64,000 nt of DNA from Anseranas semipalmata (Eukaryota > Chordata > Aves > Anseriformes > Anseranatidae): positions 634,592 through 698,591 of the forward strand of contig VXAA01001102.1 of the NCBI GenBank assembly GCA_013399115.1, written 5' to 3'. Positions 24,001 to 39,000 of the stretch are shown here, one piece after another. The notes beneath the pieces were generated by a model, which saw only the letters and a program-made list of their open reading frames with translations, did no database searches and was not told where the DNA came from. Positions within the stretch are counted from its first letter, which is position 1. The number at the start of each line of letters is the position of its first letter. The position numbers and the translations under genes are program-made.

Positions 24001-27000
24001 GCAGACATGCAGAACACTGTCCTCTACTTCTCTTTTTCAAACTTGGCCTGTATCTTTCTACGTGACTTAAATACGGAACAAAAAATTAAATAAACTTTGT
24101 TTACATACTTGGCACTTGTTTCAAATATCATTCCTTTATAAAAACTATACAAACCTCCACCAAAAGATTACTTCTATTCTTAGGACTCATTCATTCAATT
24201 GTTAATGAGAAACTTTATATTACGAGGAATCTCCAGGGTAATAGAACTACAAATTCCAAAATTATACAAGCAAAGTTCAGGTATTCAGAGTAAATAAATT
24301 GGAGCCTGCTCTGAAACCCACAAGAAAAAAAAAAAAAAACACAAAACTAAAGTGGAATTATTATAATTTAATTTACTTTGAGGGAATAAAATTGACATAC
24401 TTAGCTAGTTACTTCAGTAATCTCAGTGACGGCAATCAACCTAAGAGACATTTACCTGTTGTTCTTGTCCAGGTCTTGATACATAGTGTATTCCTCTTTC
24501 CCTTCTCATCTTGCCGCCAAAACTCATTCCCGAAGACAGACCATTGGATGTAGCAGTACTGCACTGGCTGAAGGTCAAATTGCTAGCACACAATAACAAC
24601 ACAGAGGTTGGGGAGGAAAAAAAGAGAAAGAAAAAAATAAACTTATCAACCATTTTTTTCCAGCTAGTATAGCTATTATAGTCCTAGAACTGCAGCCTGC
24701 TAATCAGAATCAGGAAAAAAAAAAAAACTAAAGCTGTTTCACAAGTTGCTAAACGCTGGTAAATACTTGATGTTCCAAATAGCAAAAATTGTATTAAGAG
24801 CAGCAATGAAAAGGACATATATAAGAAAGTTGCAACATCCATATGGGAATGATGACTAAGCCAGAAGATCTGAAATAGAAGAGCTGATTTGGATTCTTAT
24901 TTTCAAACATTTCCTTTAAATAGTCCAGACATGGACTGGTTCTCTGATTCTGTGATGAACATGCATCTTTGCAGTGATATAAAAGAACAACTCACAGAAA
25001 TATAGAAAGAGAATGCATGTATGCATGCATACACATGGGAAATGCTGCCAACAGCTCTGATAGAAAAGAGAGGCCTTAAACTTGTGTGTCAAGATAATAT
25101 GGCAAAAGCTTCAGAAGCAGCTCTGGCTTTTGTGTGGCCATCGGCAGGAACAGCAGAGGTGTTTGGGTGTGCCAACATTCCAGAAGTCTTTTCAGACATG
25201 AATACAGATCCCTTTTGTAAGGCACACAAAGGCATTTCTCTGTTCATTACAAAAGCCTAGATCAGAACCAGAAAGATTTCCTAATCCAAGTGGAAAAGGA
25301 AAGAAAAAAAAAAATCCTATACCAGAAGTGAAATAGGGTATAAAAAACAATAAAAGTACTATGGCAACAAAACGAAGTATCCCTGGAAAAATTACTTTAT
25401 CCAAGCTTATCCTGCAGCCAGTCAGTCATTACAAAAGTGCATTAGATCACACTGGAAGACACCGGGTCAAGTTTCCAGAAGACTGAGGAAGAGATTTGGT
25501 CTAGACTTGTCAGATACTTGAAAACAGCCCGCTTAGCGCTGTAACTGCACAGAGGAAGCCAGATCCCTAAGGCCATATGCTCAGACTTTTCTCTAATCCA
25601 AACTGTCAATCAATTAGAATTCTGAAAAGTCTTACATCGAAATAGATCTTTATTCAGACAACTATAACTTGCCCATAATAGCCCATATTCCTCTTTCTGT
25701 TAACACCTGTCAGCTTCAAGGGGCAAAGACAGTTGTCAGTCTTCATGCAAGTCCAATCTAAAATTGGACCCAGGTTCTTAATAAAAATAGCATTTGGTAG
25801 GCCAAACAGAGATTCATTGAGTATTCCAACTTAACTGTCCAAAGAAACTCTTGCCAGCATATCAGTTTTGTGCTCCTGCTCCAGAACATAGCACCAACAG
25901 AGAGTGGCATCACAAAACCCACTGCCACCATCACTTAGTCTACAGATAAAAGGTAGGCATTGCAATAAGCTTTGTGAACCAAATTAAAAGCAGTATGAGT
26001 TTTCTGGATCTCCTTTCTATACGGAGGAATAGAAAGGAGTTCTACCAAAGACAATTTGGAACAGTTTGAAAAACCACAATTAAAACCCAACACCTCTTTG
26101 CACCTATACCAGAACCTTAAAGCCAATCTCTTCCACTCCTGAAAAGGTGATTGTTGTGAAGTAAAACTTTTAGATGCCGAAACAAAGCATTGAGGTTTTT
26201 CTGCAAGCCAAAGAATGCCCAAGGCCACATAAGAATTGCTTAGCAGATGAACATAGAGTCAACAAAATTCCCTGCTACTGTTCTTTGGAAAGAACAATCC
26301 CTCTAAAAAGGAAATGTTAGAGTGCAAAGTGTCTTAAGTCAAGCATTACCCAAAACGCTATTTGCCCAGCAAGGAAAGCCATCAATATTATCTGGAGAAG
26401 AACTCATATTACCTAAACCAAGTAAGCAGTATAACACAAAGCAATCTCCTCAAGAAGAAATACAACTATTAATTCCCCTGGAATTTTTTGGTTTAGAGAT
26501 GAGTTAGCATTTGGCTATGAGTTTAGCATTCTAGAGAGCGCATGGTTTTCATGCTAACTCAGAGCAGACAATTGACTTCATCAAGAAAGGAGCATTAAAA
26601 AATAATAATAATAATAAATCTTCGTCCAGGTTTTTGCTTAAAAGAAAAAAAAAAAAAAAACATACCAAACATACTCCTGAACTGTAACTCACTTTGCCCA
26701 CTTCACCTTCTAAAGAATCCTTCAGCAAGAATCACTCCTTTAGGGAAGAGCTTTCAAACTCCAAGCAATTAAATAAACAGCTGAAACTAACAGCTTTTCC
26801 CCTAGAGAACATCAAGATGGACTAATGGTTTTGTTATAATAAGTAAACTGACTCAAACTACAAAATATCTGTCAGACTTTGTAACACTAGAGATTTAGCT
26901 GAACTACAAAACTACCCATACTTCCTAAAGGAAAAAAGTATGCCTCCAATAGCAAATATCCTTTCTGTGGATACAGCATTATAATACGCCTTGTTTCCCA

Positions 27001-30000
27001 TCTTCATATCCTACTCACAACATATACTTGGGAAAAAAGAATTACTGATACATCACTGATACACTGATTTTGTTCTTGTTTATCTTCCCTCCTTTCATAA
27101 AAATAACAATTTTCTCAAACTTATATTGATCTTTAAACACGATTCAGACTTCACACCTTTCTCAAAATACAGAATTCGCATTGTATTTCCTATTCCTTTT
27201 ACTGAGAACTGTCACTGCCTTTCCAAAGAGACAGGTATGCAGACTGTAGTGACAAAGGAGATAGCTTTCTTCCTTCAAGTAAGTTTTAAATTAATAGAAT
27301 TGTCATACCTTTCAGGTGGTTTTATCTTTTGTTCTGTAGGCAAACTCTTCTCTTGCATCCCCTGCAAGATAAGTTTATTTCAAGATTTATCTGAATGTAT
27401 ATAGTATACACAAAGTACAAACAACCACTCTTACGTGTCTTTTTGTGTTTCTGTTTGCTTTTTAATTTATACCACTGAATACACCTCACTTAACCTTGTT
27501 CCCTAATTCACTATTCTAGATACAGTTCAGTTAAACTTTGGGGCTAAAATAAATATCACTGCTTCACTCAGCATTGAGGATGAACTGATACAATACTAAA
27601 TCAAATTTGCCAAATTCTCTACTAAAGAAAGTAAATATTTTAAACAAAATTTGATGAAAATAGTGTGGGGCAGGGGGAAATCAAATCAAGTTTTCTCATC
27701 AAAACTTGTGTTAATTTACCAACCTATAAAAAGGGTATACTTTTTTTTAATATCCTTTATCAAACAAACAAAACAAAAAACAAAAAAACAAAAACAGAAA
27801 CCAACATGCCCTCTGCCCCAAAAAAACCAAGCAGTTGCTGCTACATTCATTTTAGAACTCTATCAAACAAAGATTGTACTGGCTAAACAATACAGAGATT
27901 GAAAGATTTAAAAGCAGAAAAGAACCAGTATAACTATCCCCTTTCATCTCCTGCCTAAAATGTCTGTAGATTTAACACATGGTCATTTTTACATTCAGAC
28001 TGATACTGGAAACAAAGGTGTTTTTTTCAGAAAGAGATGCCAATCTTGTTTTAGGGAAAATTTATCAGGGAGTCCAGCTACACCAAAGTGATCAAAAATG
28101 ATAACTAAGCACATTGTCAGGAATCTCATTTGGAGCACACAGCTCACCTGGAAGAGTTTATACACAACATTAGCGTGTTCCATCAGTGACAGCTTTGTGT
28201 ACACGAGGATACAAAAGGAAAATGTTTATGTCTTTTAATATTCTTTCACTGAGAACAGGCTGACCCAATAGCACATCTTTACATTGTGAAAACCACAAGC
28301 CACTTACTGTTCCAAAAATAGAATTAAATGCATAAAAACTCAATCTATTTCACAATGGTTCCCACTGCCTCAATGCTTACCTGAAACATACTATCAGTAC
28401 TCTTTGCAAAGACAGCATAATAATTGGTTAGAAACATTCCAAGACTGTAAAAAACAGGCACATACGGACTCGAAAATTTACTTACTTTGTCCTTTGCATC
28501 TACTCTCTGGTAAATCTTTCTGGAATCATTAGCTGAAGTACGCAATTGTTTCACATGCTGGGTCTGATTTCTTGATCGAGAGATTATCTTTGGTGTCATG
28601 AGTTTCTGAACAGGTGGAGGCTGGGATTCCATCTTTGAAAGGGAAGCAGCAATCAATTTATCCTTGCACCCACCCAAATTAACTGCAAAATTTATTGATG
28701 AAAACAATTACAGAACTATAAACCTCCCATCAGTCTTGGCATTCAGTGAATATGATTCGAAAATTCTAAAAGCATTCAACTTGTAGAGGGAAATCGCCAG
28801 AAAACCAGTAATGAAATCCAGAAAGCTACATATAAGTAGCCAAAGTCTGACTGTATCTCATTTCAAAATTTGACAGTTAGCTTCATAGACAAAATAATTC
28901 ATGCTACCATAATCAAAATAAGCCATGTTCCTATAATATGCTCCTATCTTTTCCTCTGCCCACACTGTGATATTTTTTACTAGCTTAATTCATTAATTTA
29001 ACATTCAAAGTGTTAAGCAACTAATTATGGCTTCATATTTCCTACATGCTCCTCCTTCAAAGTTACACAAACACTAGAGCACTTTCAAAAAAAAAATTGT
29101 CAAATAATCTTAAAATAATCTCATTCATTAAAATATGATTCAATGCTTTAGATTTGCATTAGATGCACTTCAAGTACTGGGTGTGACTTTCCTTTTCAAA
29201 GCATTTTCACAGACCAGAGTTAATTTTTAACAACAACCACTGTATGTTCTGCAAAACTGACTTAACTGAACTGTCAAACAGAAAACAAACCCAAAAGGCT
29301 ATAAGATTTACCAAAGGCTCCATCTGCAGTCTTAAGGATCAGAAGATTCAGTTTTAGGAAGTATGCTATTCTTTAAATTTGTATCAAAAGAAAACTGTGT
29401 TTACACTGCAGCTCTAATTTCACATTATCTCCCAACTCTTGGTAGTAAAATTCACACTATCTATAAAGCAAGTAAAAACACATCTTTCTAGAATTGCTTA
29501 CATTCATTTTGAAACCTTGAATAAAATGTGTTTTATTTAAGTTCACAAATCTACTCCAAGTGAACGATAGTTCATTGCTGGCTTTAAAGGTAAATGACTA
29601 AAATAAAAAATAATAATAATAATTTACCCAGTTAGATGTTTAACACACTGAGAGCTATTCTGTCTGGTACAGATCCTTGAAATAAGAAAAATATCACATC
29701 ACTGCTACCCGCTGCAAAAGTTTTGCCTGAGTGCACAAGTGTTCCGTCAACCATACGTTCACTTTAGCAGGAAAACATGCAATCATCTCCTTAACAAATA
29801 ATTACTTCTCATCAAGGGCTACCCTCCTCCTGCCAAACATTATGAATTCTAGTATTATGAATAGACAATCTATCTCCTTTTACCCAGTGACAGCTGTGTG
29901 CAACATTCGTTTACTGGCTGACAATTTCAGGCTCTCTGTTGCAAATCTGGCAGATCTTTCTTAATGCCTTATCACAGGTGTATTTCTATAATTTAACTGA

Positions 30001-33000
30001 GAATTCATAACAGATTTGTTTTCAGTCATTTGGATAATACTTATGACACACTTTACTTCTCAATGTTCTTGTAATTTAGCATATGGTGAAAAGATGGTAC
30101 AGGAAATCTGGGATGTTTGTAAACTCTGAAGTGATTGTAAACTTAATTATACATCCAATCAAGGGATTAACATAGAAACTTCTTGAGACATTGTCCTTTT
30201 TCTCATTAGAACAGAAGATAAAAAAAGTTTGCACAAAAGAAAAATCATCCTGCTTTTTCCTTCAGTCACCTGATCTTAAAGTGGCCTTTCAGGGATTTTG
30301 CAATTTAATAAACCTAATGATACCCCTAATTAAAGTCATTAAAAAACATGACTAGTTTTCATTTTTTAAACAAAAACAAAGCAAATCATGTTTTACTACA
30401 CCGTTGTCACCAATTCTGTGCTACCTCAAATAGGAATTTAGGAACATAAGATAAGTGTCAGAACATAACAATTTTCCTTCTCCTTACTTTGAGTGGTGAT
30501 AAAAAGCATAAGTACTAGTTTTCTACACCCAAATGAACACAGAAGTCTGTACGAAGTCTATATGACCACTCAATCAGTATTTTTCTATTTATGATCATTT
30601 CTTCAAGAGAAAAATAGGAATTTTAATAGGCAGCTTCACCCCAAGTTGCAGGACAAGATAAAACTAATTTGTGTGTTCCAGAGTTGTTGTTCTTGACTGA
30701 CATATCAAGGCCCTACCACATCAAGACAACATAATTCTTAACCCAAGTAATCTTCAGAGCTCTTCATCTATTGTGGGTAGAAAGACATTTTTTAGTGATT
30801 TTCACACAGCCAAGATAGCTATAATTCATACAATATTAATATTAACTTGAATTGATGTGTACACTGTCATTAAGGTTTGAGAAATTTCTTCTAATAGTGA
30901 TAAAGCACAGAAAGTTATCTATCTCAGCTTAAGACATTACTGGTTCTTACCCGCTTTCGTTTGGGTTGGAATTCAGTATCATCCTGCGCGCTGCTGTCCA
31001 CAGGCTAAGGGAAAAAATAAAGCCAAAACATTAGAGGGCAATTTTTTTCCTGAGAGAGGGTTCCACACAACAAAAATGTGGGGGTTTCATGGTCAACTTA
31101 CAGGAGATGGAATAGGCGGAATAGGAACAGGAGATGGAATTCTTTTAGCATCCTGTTGAAAAAACAGTGCAATAAATTAAACAGGACACAACATATGGAA
31201 GATCTTCACCCTTTACTGGCACATTTACTAAGTTTTATAAACACGTGAAACAAAACAGATTAAAAGAAGTGCCATTTACCATCAAAGGACTTGACATCTT
31301 CTCCAAAGTCTTCAAGATGTGCCGTGCTGTGGTACTTATCACACCAAAGGATGGCACACTTGCTTGTTTAGCTTTCATTTGCCTTCTTAACACTGTCTGG
31401 AAAAAAAATAGCATTGCAAGTGTTAGGATGTTCAATTTTGAGTTAAACATGCATGTATTTTATGCCCCAAGGCTACACTGATAATATAGCCAATATACTC
31501 TGGTGACAGAGAAAAATGTACCCAGTGGGCATTCAAGCCATAAAGAAGAAAATACATTCTGAGTTCATTGAGGTTTAACTGCGGCCCTAGTACATCTTGC
31601 ATATGCTTGTTGCACAAGCAATAAAAGAAATCCATACTTGTAAAAGGTCAAGATTGAAGATGTTAGGACTGCTAGGGTCTCTGAAGCAGTAATCAGGAAA
31701 ACAGAACAGAAATCAGTTTGTGACAGTTGCCTTTTGTCCTAGCACTGAGCACCAGCCAAAACAGAATGGCTCTCCATCCTCTTTACACCCTCCCTTCAGC
31801 TATTTATACACATTGATAAGATCCCCCCTGAACCTCCTCTTCTCAAGGCTGAACAGTCCCAGTTCTCTCAGCCTCTCCTCAGAGGAGAGGTGGCTCCAGT
31901 CCCTTGATCATCTTAGTGGCACTCCACTGGACTATTTCAGTATGCTGCTGTAATCCACAGCAAGCAGCAATAAGCAAGCTACTCTCTCCTTTCGAAGCCT
32001 AGTATTTTGGTTCCTCTTTTTACCATAATCCACAGTTATATTGTAAAAAATAAAAATAGCTGACCAAAGAGGGTTCCCAGCTTGCAGGAAGTTTTGAACC
32101 ACAAGTTTTCAAGATTTCCCATAAGTCAGGTACTTGTACTGCCCTTGTTCCACGGCAGAAATGGACTGCCAGAATAGGTCCAGTAAACCCATGTTTCCAT
32201 TTTCTTAAAATCCCTTTTGATTTATTTATAAAGATCATTTTGATTTAAATACATTCCTACCAAACCCGATTTGACTTTCCTTTTAGATTCAACTCTAGCT
32301 AATGAGAGTTGTCAGCATTTTTTATTTGCTGGTTCTTTTCAGAACACCAAGGACTCTTATGAGCAAATAACTCTCTTCTGTATGAATCATATTAAAATAT
32401 AAAGCATGTTACTGTTTATCTTGAGATTCCTTTTAGTCCTGCATGCCTCTCTCTGGGTAACAGAAGAACAAAGGATCAGCAAAGTTGATTTCAGATATTA
32501 TTATAGTAGAGAGTGCACAGTTTTATACAAAATATCCATAGCATAAGTGCAGGCATGCTTGTGTAAGATCTACAGATAAATATTAGACAGGTTTGACTAT
32601 TGTAGCTTTTGCTACTATAAACACAAGCTTTCAAAGTTATGCTGTCATTGCTTTTATTTGCATGATGTTATTTTAACATAACACAGTCAGAGGTAGACAA
32701 TGGTAGTCAAATGGAGTTTTTTGAAAGACTTAGGAACAGAGGAAATCCCAACTACAAACAACTAGCCAGAACTGTCACTCTTGTTCATTATGACAAGTAT
32801 TTCCACATAAACTGTTAAAAAAGAATTTAAATAGAAATTGCTGTCTTCTACTCTTGTAGGCTGAGAGGGCAGAATAGGAACTGTTGCCAATTTTCAGCAC
32901 CCTGCTCAAAGCTCCTTTGGCAGTGCTGCTTTTGTATTTCAATTACTATTTCCCACTACACTATTTTTCTCATACCTGATAAGGACCAATTTGAAGTTTT

Positions 33001-36000
33001 GCCTGCTTTGTTGTTGCTGCAGCTGCACCACCATAAGTGGTCTTTCCAGAGTAAAATGCAGAATCCCCAGGCTTGCTTGTCTTAAAGAGAGACGTATTTC
33101 CAAGTGTCTACAGAAACATAATGTGGTAAGTGGTTAGTAAAACAGCTACACATTCAAATTGATTAAAAGAAATACTGTGCAGTACTTACAGGAGACGATA
33201 ATCCAAAAGCAGATATATTGAATGAAGGTTTCTTAGAGCTAGATGCAGATTGCTGTGAGAAAGAATCTGTGGACCCAATCAGTGGTGCTGAAGTATTTCT
33301 GGAAACTGCAGTATCTGCCAAAATGACGTATGCTATATGTAAATGGCTTGAGTACATACAGAACTGTATTATTAAAGATCACACTAACTCAAGTTCTTTA
33401 ACACAGAAAAATAACCACGACTTCAGCTTTCTTTAAACAGATCAATTTCACATACGGTCTGAAAATCAAGTATCAGCTCTGAACTTGAAAACTGTTCACA
33501 GAACTGCAAGTACAGTTACTTTTCAGCAATCTTAGCAAGTTAATTCTGTGCTTCCAATGAAGATTTATTTATTTATTTTTCTTTCATGCTAAGATAAAAG
33601 AGAACTGCATAAACATCAGCGCATTTGTAAGGACAAAGTTTTTCCTATGTTGGTAAAGGGCTAGAGGCCAGCATATGTCATAATTGCATGGGTGTTAAAC
33701 CTGGAAGACTCCCCAAAAGCTGATCTAACAGAGTTAACAAACTGCTTCCCATGCATGTTTTATGAAGGCACACCAGAAAGCTCTAAGTAGGCTCGGGTTA
33801 TATTGCTAAAGCCTGGCAACATCTACTCTCAACTGTAAAAATGTTCTCCGGAAAACTTGCTGAGCATGCTTCCGTCCTTGTCTACGTGGGGGACCAGAAA
33901 AAGCTGCAAACCTGCTGTTTGCCCTTTAACAGTGAGATGACCTAGGTACCCATCTACATTAATACAATGTTATTTTTTTATTTTAAAACGGTGCGCATTC
34001 CTTAGTGAATTCAGCAAAAGACATGGCAGTATTGACAACTGAAGCCTTCTACCAATTAAGGCCAAAAAAACAGCCAAAAACTTGTTCAGTCAGAATAGTT
34101 CCTTTATCTGCTCCTGATGAAACATAGGAAAACATCCTGTGTTTCTATTTGTCACCTGCAGTTACTCACATTTAACCAGCTGTCAGTTAGATATTCTGAG
34201 TCACTCTTCCTTCTAGGCAATCAACCTAGCTGTCAAGCTACAGCAAGTCATCTTCATTTCCTACTATCCCAGTTCAAGATTTATATATAACCTAGCTGAA
34301 AGTATTTCAGCACCAACTCTTTGTAATATCAGGGTCTCAAACGTATTCCATCGTATTCCAAACGTATTCCAAAGCACAGTTATATTAAAAAGGTGATGGG
34401 ATTATATACTTATAAACCACTAAAAATTAAATTTAATTCTCGTATCCAAAGCTGACATTCACCTATTTTATTTACTAAGGTGATGTGGAATATTAAAGAA
34501 CGCAAGATACTTGACATTACAAAAAAAAAATCAATTAAACAGAGAACACAAAAATTACCTTTATCAGATGCTCTAGAGGAGAAGCCACTGGTTGTTGAGT
34601 TGTTGTCATCATCATGTTGAGAGGTAGAATCTTTTATTTCTTTTACAAGAGATATTCCAGGACTGCCAATGCCAAGTGTAGAAGATGTAGAAGGCTGGCA
34701 AGGTGGTACAGTAGAATCCGACACAGTAGAGTTCAAATAGCTCCGATGAAGAGAGGGCCTTGTTAACACAGCTGAAAAGTTCAATGCTGACCTGCTTGTG
34801 GATGGGTCTAAACAAGAACAGGGAGATGATTAGCTTTCCTGTAGACAAGCTCACAGAAGCCAAAACCTCTTTTCTATCAACAGTCATACTACTGCCAAGT
34901 TCTAAGCACAAAAATAGAGAAGCTGAATTTAACTTCTTCCTCACCCAGATAGGGTTTCATCTAACTGTGTGACTACAACAACAACACTGCTTGCAGTACT
35001 AAGTCTTAGTGTTGCAATAAGAAGTAGTTTTACAACACCATGTTCTGACCCCGTGCTCAAGTGCTCTAGCATAGACTGGGTCTTCCACTAAATCAAACAT
35101 ACAAACTCCTCCTCCTTGCATGTAAAGCTTGCAATAAGCTTTACAAAATTGGAGATTTCATGGCAAGTTATATAATCTTGGAACAAAGATCGTATTAATC
35201 TGAACACACAACATGAAGATGAACGTTTGCAGCACTTTTTTCCCCCCAAATTCTACCATGTCATGCTACAGGCAAAACATTATCTCCTATCCATTAACTT
35301 TTGAGATTTTGACCCAAGGGACAAGCATGTCAACCCAAGCAACCAAATGAGCATTTTTCCCTCTTGAATCATAGGGTCCGCAAACACTGCCAGTGGCCTG
35401 GAGGAGGTAGCCTTGCAGCTCCAACTCACTAAATGAATTAGGAATTATTAATGGGTATCTTGCCTGATGAAAGTCCACAGTCTTTCTCAGGAATTCTGGG
35501 AATTAAAATGATTTTGAGCCACTATCCTCTTGATACTTGCACTGAAGCTTAAACTAGTTAGTTCAATCTTCATAACCACTGCAGTACCACTAATTAGTTC
35601 TCCAAAATATTAGTAGATTTTTAGGACAGTACTGTTCGAGATAAAGAAAGTTATTCAGGCTGAAGGCCACCCAAGCAAGGAATATAGGCTCCAGCACATT
35701 GATACCTCAGAGTTGAAGAAACACGTTTGTCTAAAATTGTAGTAATAATTAAAAAAAAAAAAAATACAACTTATTCTTAAGTACAGTGAGTAACATCCAC
35801 AGACAGCAACATAAGCTACTAAAGGTTCTAGGGTGTCCACCTGCTCCTGATCTCCTGGAGTTAGTAAGCCTGCAGTGCAGCTGTTCTTACTGAAAGGTCC
35901 TTTCACACAGTCCCCAGAAAAGCCAACATGTGTTCATCAGTCATGAAGACCTTCTCTATTCTTTTATCCAAACTTATTCCCAAGCTACAGCTACACAGAA

Positions 36001-39000
36001 AGCAATCAAACTCCTTGTTTACAATTAGATGACATTGGAGGCAAAGATATTTCCTTATTATTTTTGATTCCGCCAACAAAAGAAGCAACTGACTTTCCAC
36101 ATTATCTATGGTTACCTACGTGTGCTCAGATGAAACTACTCTCCTTATTAAAAGCTAAGTTCCCTCAAAGAGGTAATTTAAGAGAAACTCAAATGAGAGT
36201 ATATGCAAATTTAAACAAGACTACAGAAACAGTGAGAGGCACTGGATACAAAACATAGGTTAATCTTTTATACAGAAAAGGGGTTGCAAGCCTCTTTGCC
36301 AAGGGTCCAAATACCTTTTCAAAGACCCCAGGCTAGCCATGCGCTTACACACACCTTAATGTTATTGAGTATTTTAAAAATAATAATGTCATAAACCACT
36401 TCCATGCACAAGTTTCCCAGTTCTCCATTAAGCTAACAAGGAACTTTACTAAACTGATCAAAGCCCAAAGGAAAAAAAAATCAGGGCATGAGAAGGAATT
36501 TTCCTCTGCCATTCTAGGATCTAGTATTTTGTTTTGAGGACTGCAAAACAAATTAATGTTTTTAATTGCCTTATGCAATTAAACAGACTTTCACTCCTTA
36601 CCTTTTTAAAAAGAAAATGCAACCTAGCACACTTGCAAATGAGTATTTTCAAAATTTAGCACCTGGCTAATAGAGTATGTGAAGTTAACTGATGCCTTCC
36701 AAGAGCTGTAAGATGTATGTTTCACAATTATGTTTACAGTTTAAAGCTAAGACAGTTTCACAAACGGTTGTTTTGGGATTTTTTTGTTTTTAATTCTGTC
36801 AAAACCCTCTTTCCAATTTCCTTTGGAAATTTAGATTCAAAGCTAGAAATCTGTGAATAAATACAGATGGCCGGAATACTAAACGATTTTTCACATACCT
36901 CCCATATTCATTCTTGCTGATTGAGGCATGACTTTCCCATCCATCATGGTACCTGCAGAGTTGCGATGATCGTTCACTGGATTATTTTGCTGGTTTGTAG
37001 ATATTTTTGTATCTACACGCTTATCCTCTCCTTTATTGAAATACTTCTGTAGCCATCCTGGTACGATGTTTTTCACAGATTCTGTCACTCTGCTAATGAT
37101 TCCCTGGTTGAAAGAAAAAACACTTGTTTAATTACAGAAGCACAGTCAACAACATATGCTGGGATATTATACAGCAAGTATTCAGAACAAGAAGATGAAG
37201 GAGGTTGATCCTTGGCATAGGATAACTATACTTCTGGTACACCTATGCACACAATATGCATCAAAAAAAACAGTTATGCTCTGAACAGTCAGGGTAACCC
37301 AAAAGAAACCCGGGAAGAAACACAGCTATAGCTGAGTAACAGTTGCCTCACTACAGGACGGTTAAATAGATCCATTTTGATCAAATTTCATGGTACATTA
37401 AAGTTTTGGACCTCCAAACATTACTATTCTGCAATTACTGAATATGTAAGAGCCATTTCCATTTTGCCATTTACAAATTCTTTGCAATACTCACATTCGA
37501 TGTTTAAGGAATGCTTATTTATTGCAATGTTTCAGACAGTCACTTGTTCCCTACCATCCCCTCAAAAATTTCAACACACCTTCCTGTCAAAGCCCAGCCA
37601 TGCGCAGCAGACCACTTGCAGCACAGGTTTCCCTCCCTCTTATGCTGACTATGGCCACAGAACAGGCTGCTCAGCTCCCTAAGCTGCAAGCAAACGTGAA
37701 AGCTAACTCAGCGATTCCAACACTTTGAAAACCGAAAAGTGACAAGAGCTGATGAAATTCAACAAAAAATCTGTTTGTCGGTTGCTAACACATGTATCAC
37801 AGGTTCTGGCTGGTTCTGTATCAGTGGCTCTGCTATTTTTCTGGTTTTAGGCAACAGAATTTTCTAGTCAAAATTATTATTCAGGTGTCAAAAACTGGTA
37901 ACATACTTTGAACATGCAAAAGTTACAGTCTAATAAACAATTCTGAATCATTTAGGTCTTCCATACATGATAATGCAAACACCAAGTTACAGGAGTTATA
38001 AGCAAACTAGACACCCTCGAATCTGGAGTTAAGGAGGAGGCATGGGAGGAGGAAGAACGGAAGATAGAAAACACAAAGCCTTTTGACAGAAAGAAAGTTG
38101 TCTTAATTCACAATTTGACATTTTTCCTAATGATGCGTAATTTGATCATGTACTTGCACAAAGAATAAATATCCGGGGACGGTTTAAACCACACAGGATA
38201 CCACGTAATAAACACATCCATCACAACTAATACATTAAAATGCACACGAGTACGAAATGCTCAGAATGCTGCTATTCCTCTACATAAATACTGAGCCTCA
38301 GCTTTCCTACAGAAACCATTAAATGCATGTAATGCCAGAGTCCACAAACAGTTCAACGCGCAGTGCCAGCAGAGGCAGTCCCTCCTTCTTCCCCAGCCCC
38401 TCATTCCCACCTTTCCCTGCGACACACGCTCCCCTTTTTATTGGGGCAAGTATTTCACCCCTGTGAACGAAAGCATATCAGGAACTCACACGGGTTAAAA
38501 TCTGCAAAAAAGAGCAAATGCTCAGAGCACAAACCGCATCCAAGGCAATGTTCTTTCACAGAAGCTAAGCGGTGCTATGTTCAGTATTGCTATAGAGTTT
38601 CCCAATCAGAGAACAGATATTAAAACAGGCCTACAGGATCCTCTTGCTGCAGAAATCCCGCCAGTACTGAAAGCTGCCTGAGACTCGAGATGTAAGAAGT
38701 CACAGGCACTCAGAAGAGCCACCTGGTCATCGTTAGTAATCTAAATGAGTAACTAGAGAGTCTAGCTAGACAAATAATTAACCATGATGTCTTTTTGCCA
38801 TCCAAATCAGATTGCTTTGACCCCTTCTTGCATATGACAGCCTTGCTACCGTTCCCCATGTCATCAGCACTTTAAGACCGAACCTAGAATAATTTCTTAA
38901 ACCATTCGAGAAGCTGGAACTTGCTCCACGCAGCCGCACTGCGGAAAGTACTGATAGTCTGCTCCATCTGACTCGTGCACAGTGGAAGACGAGAAGCAGA

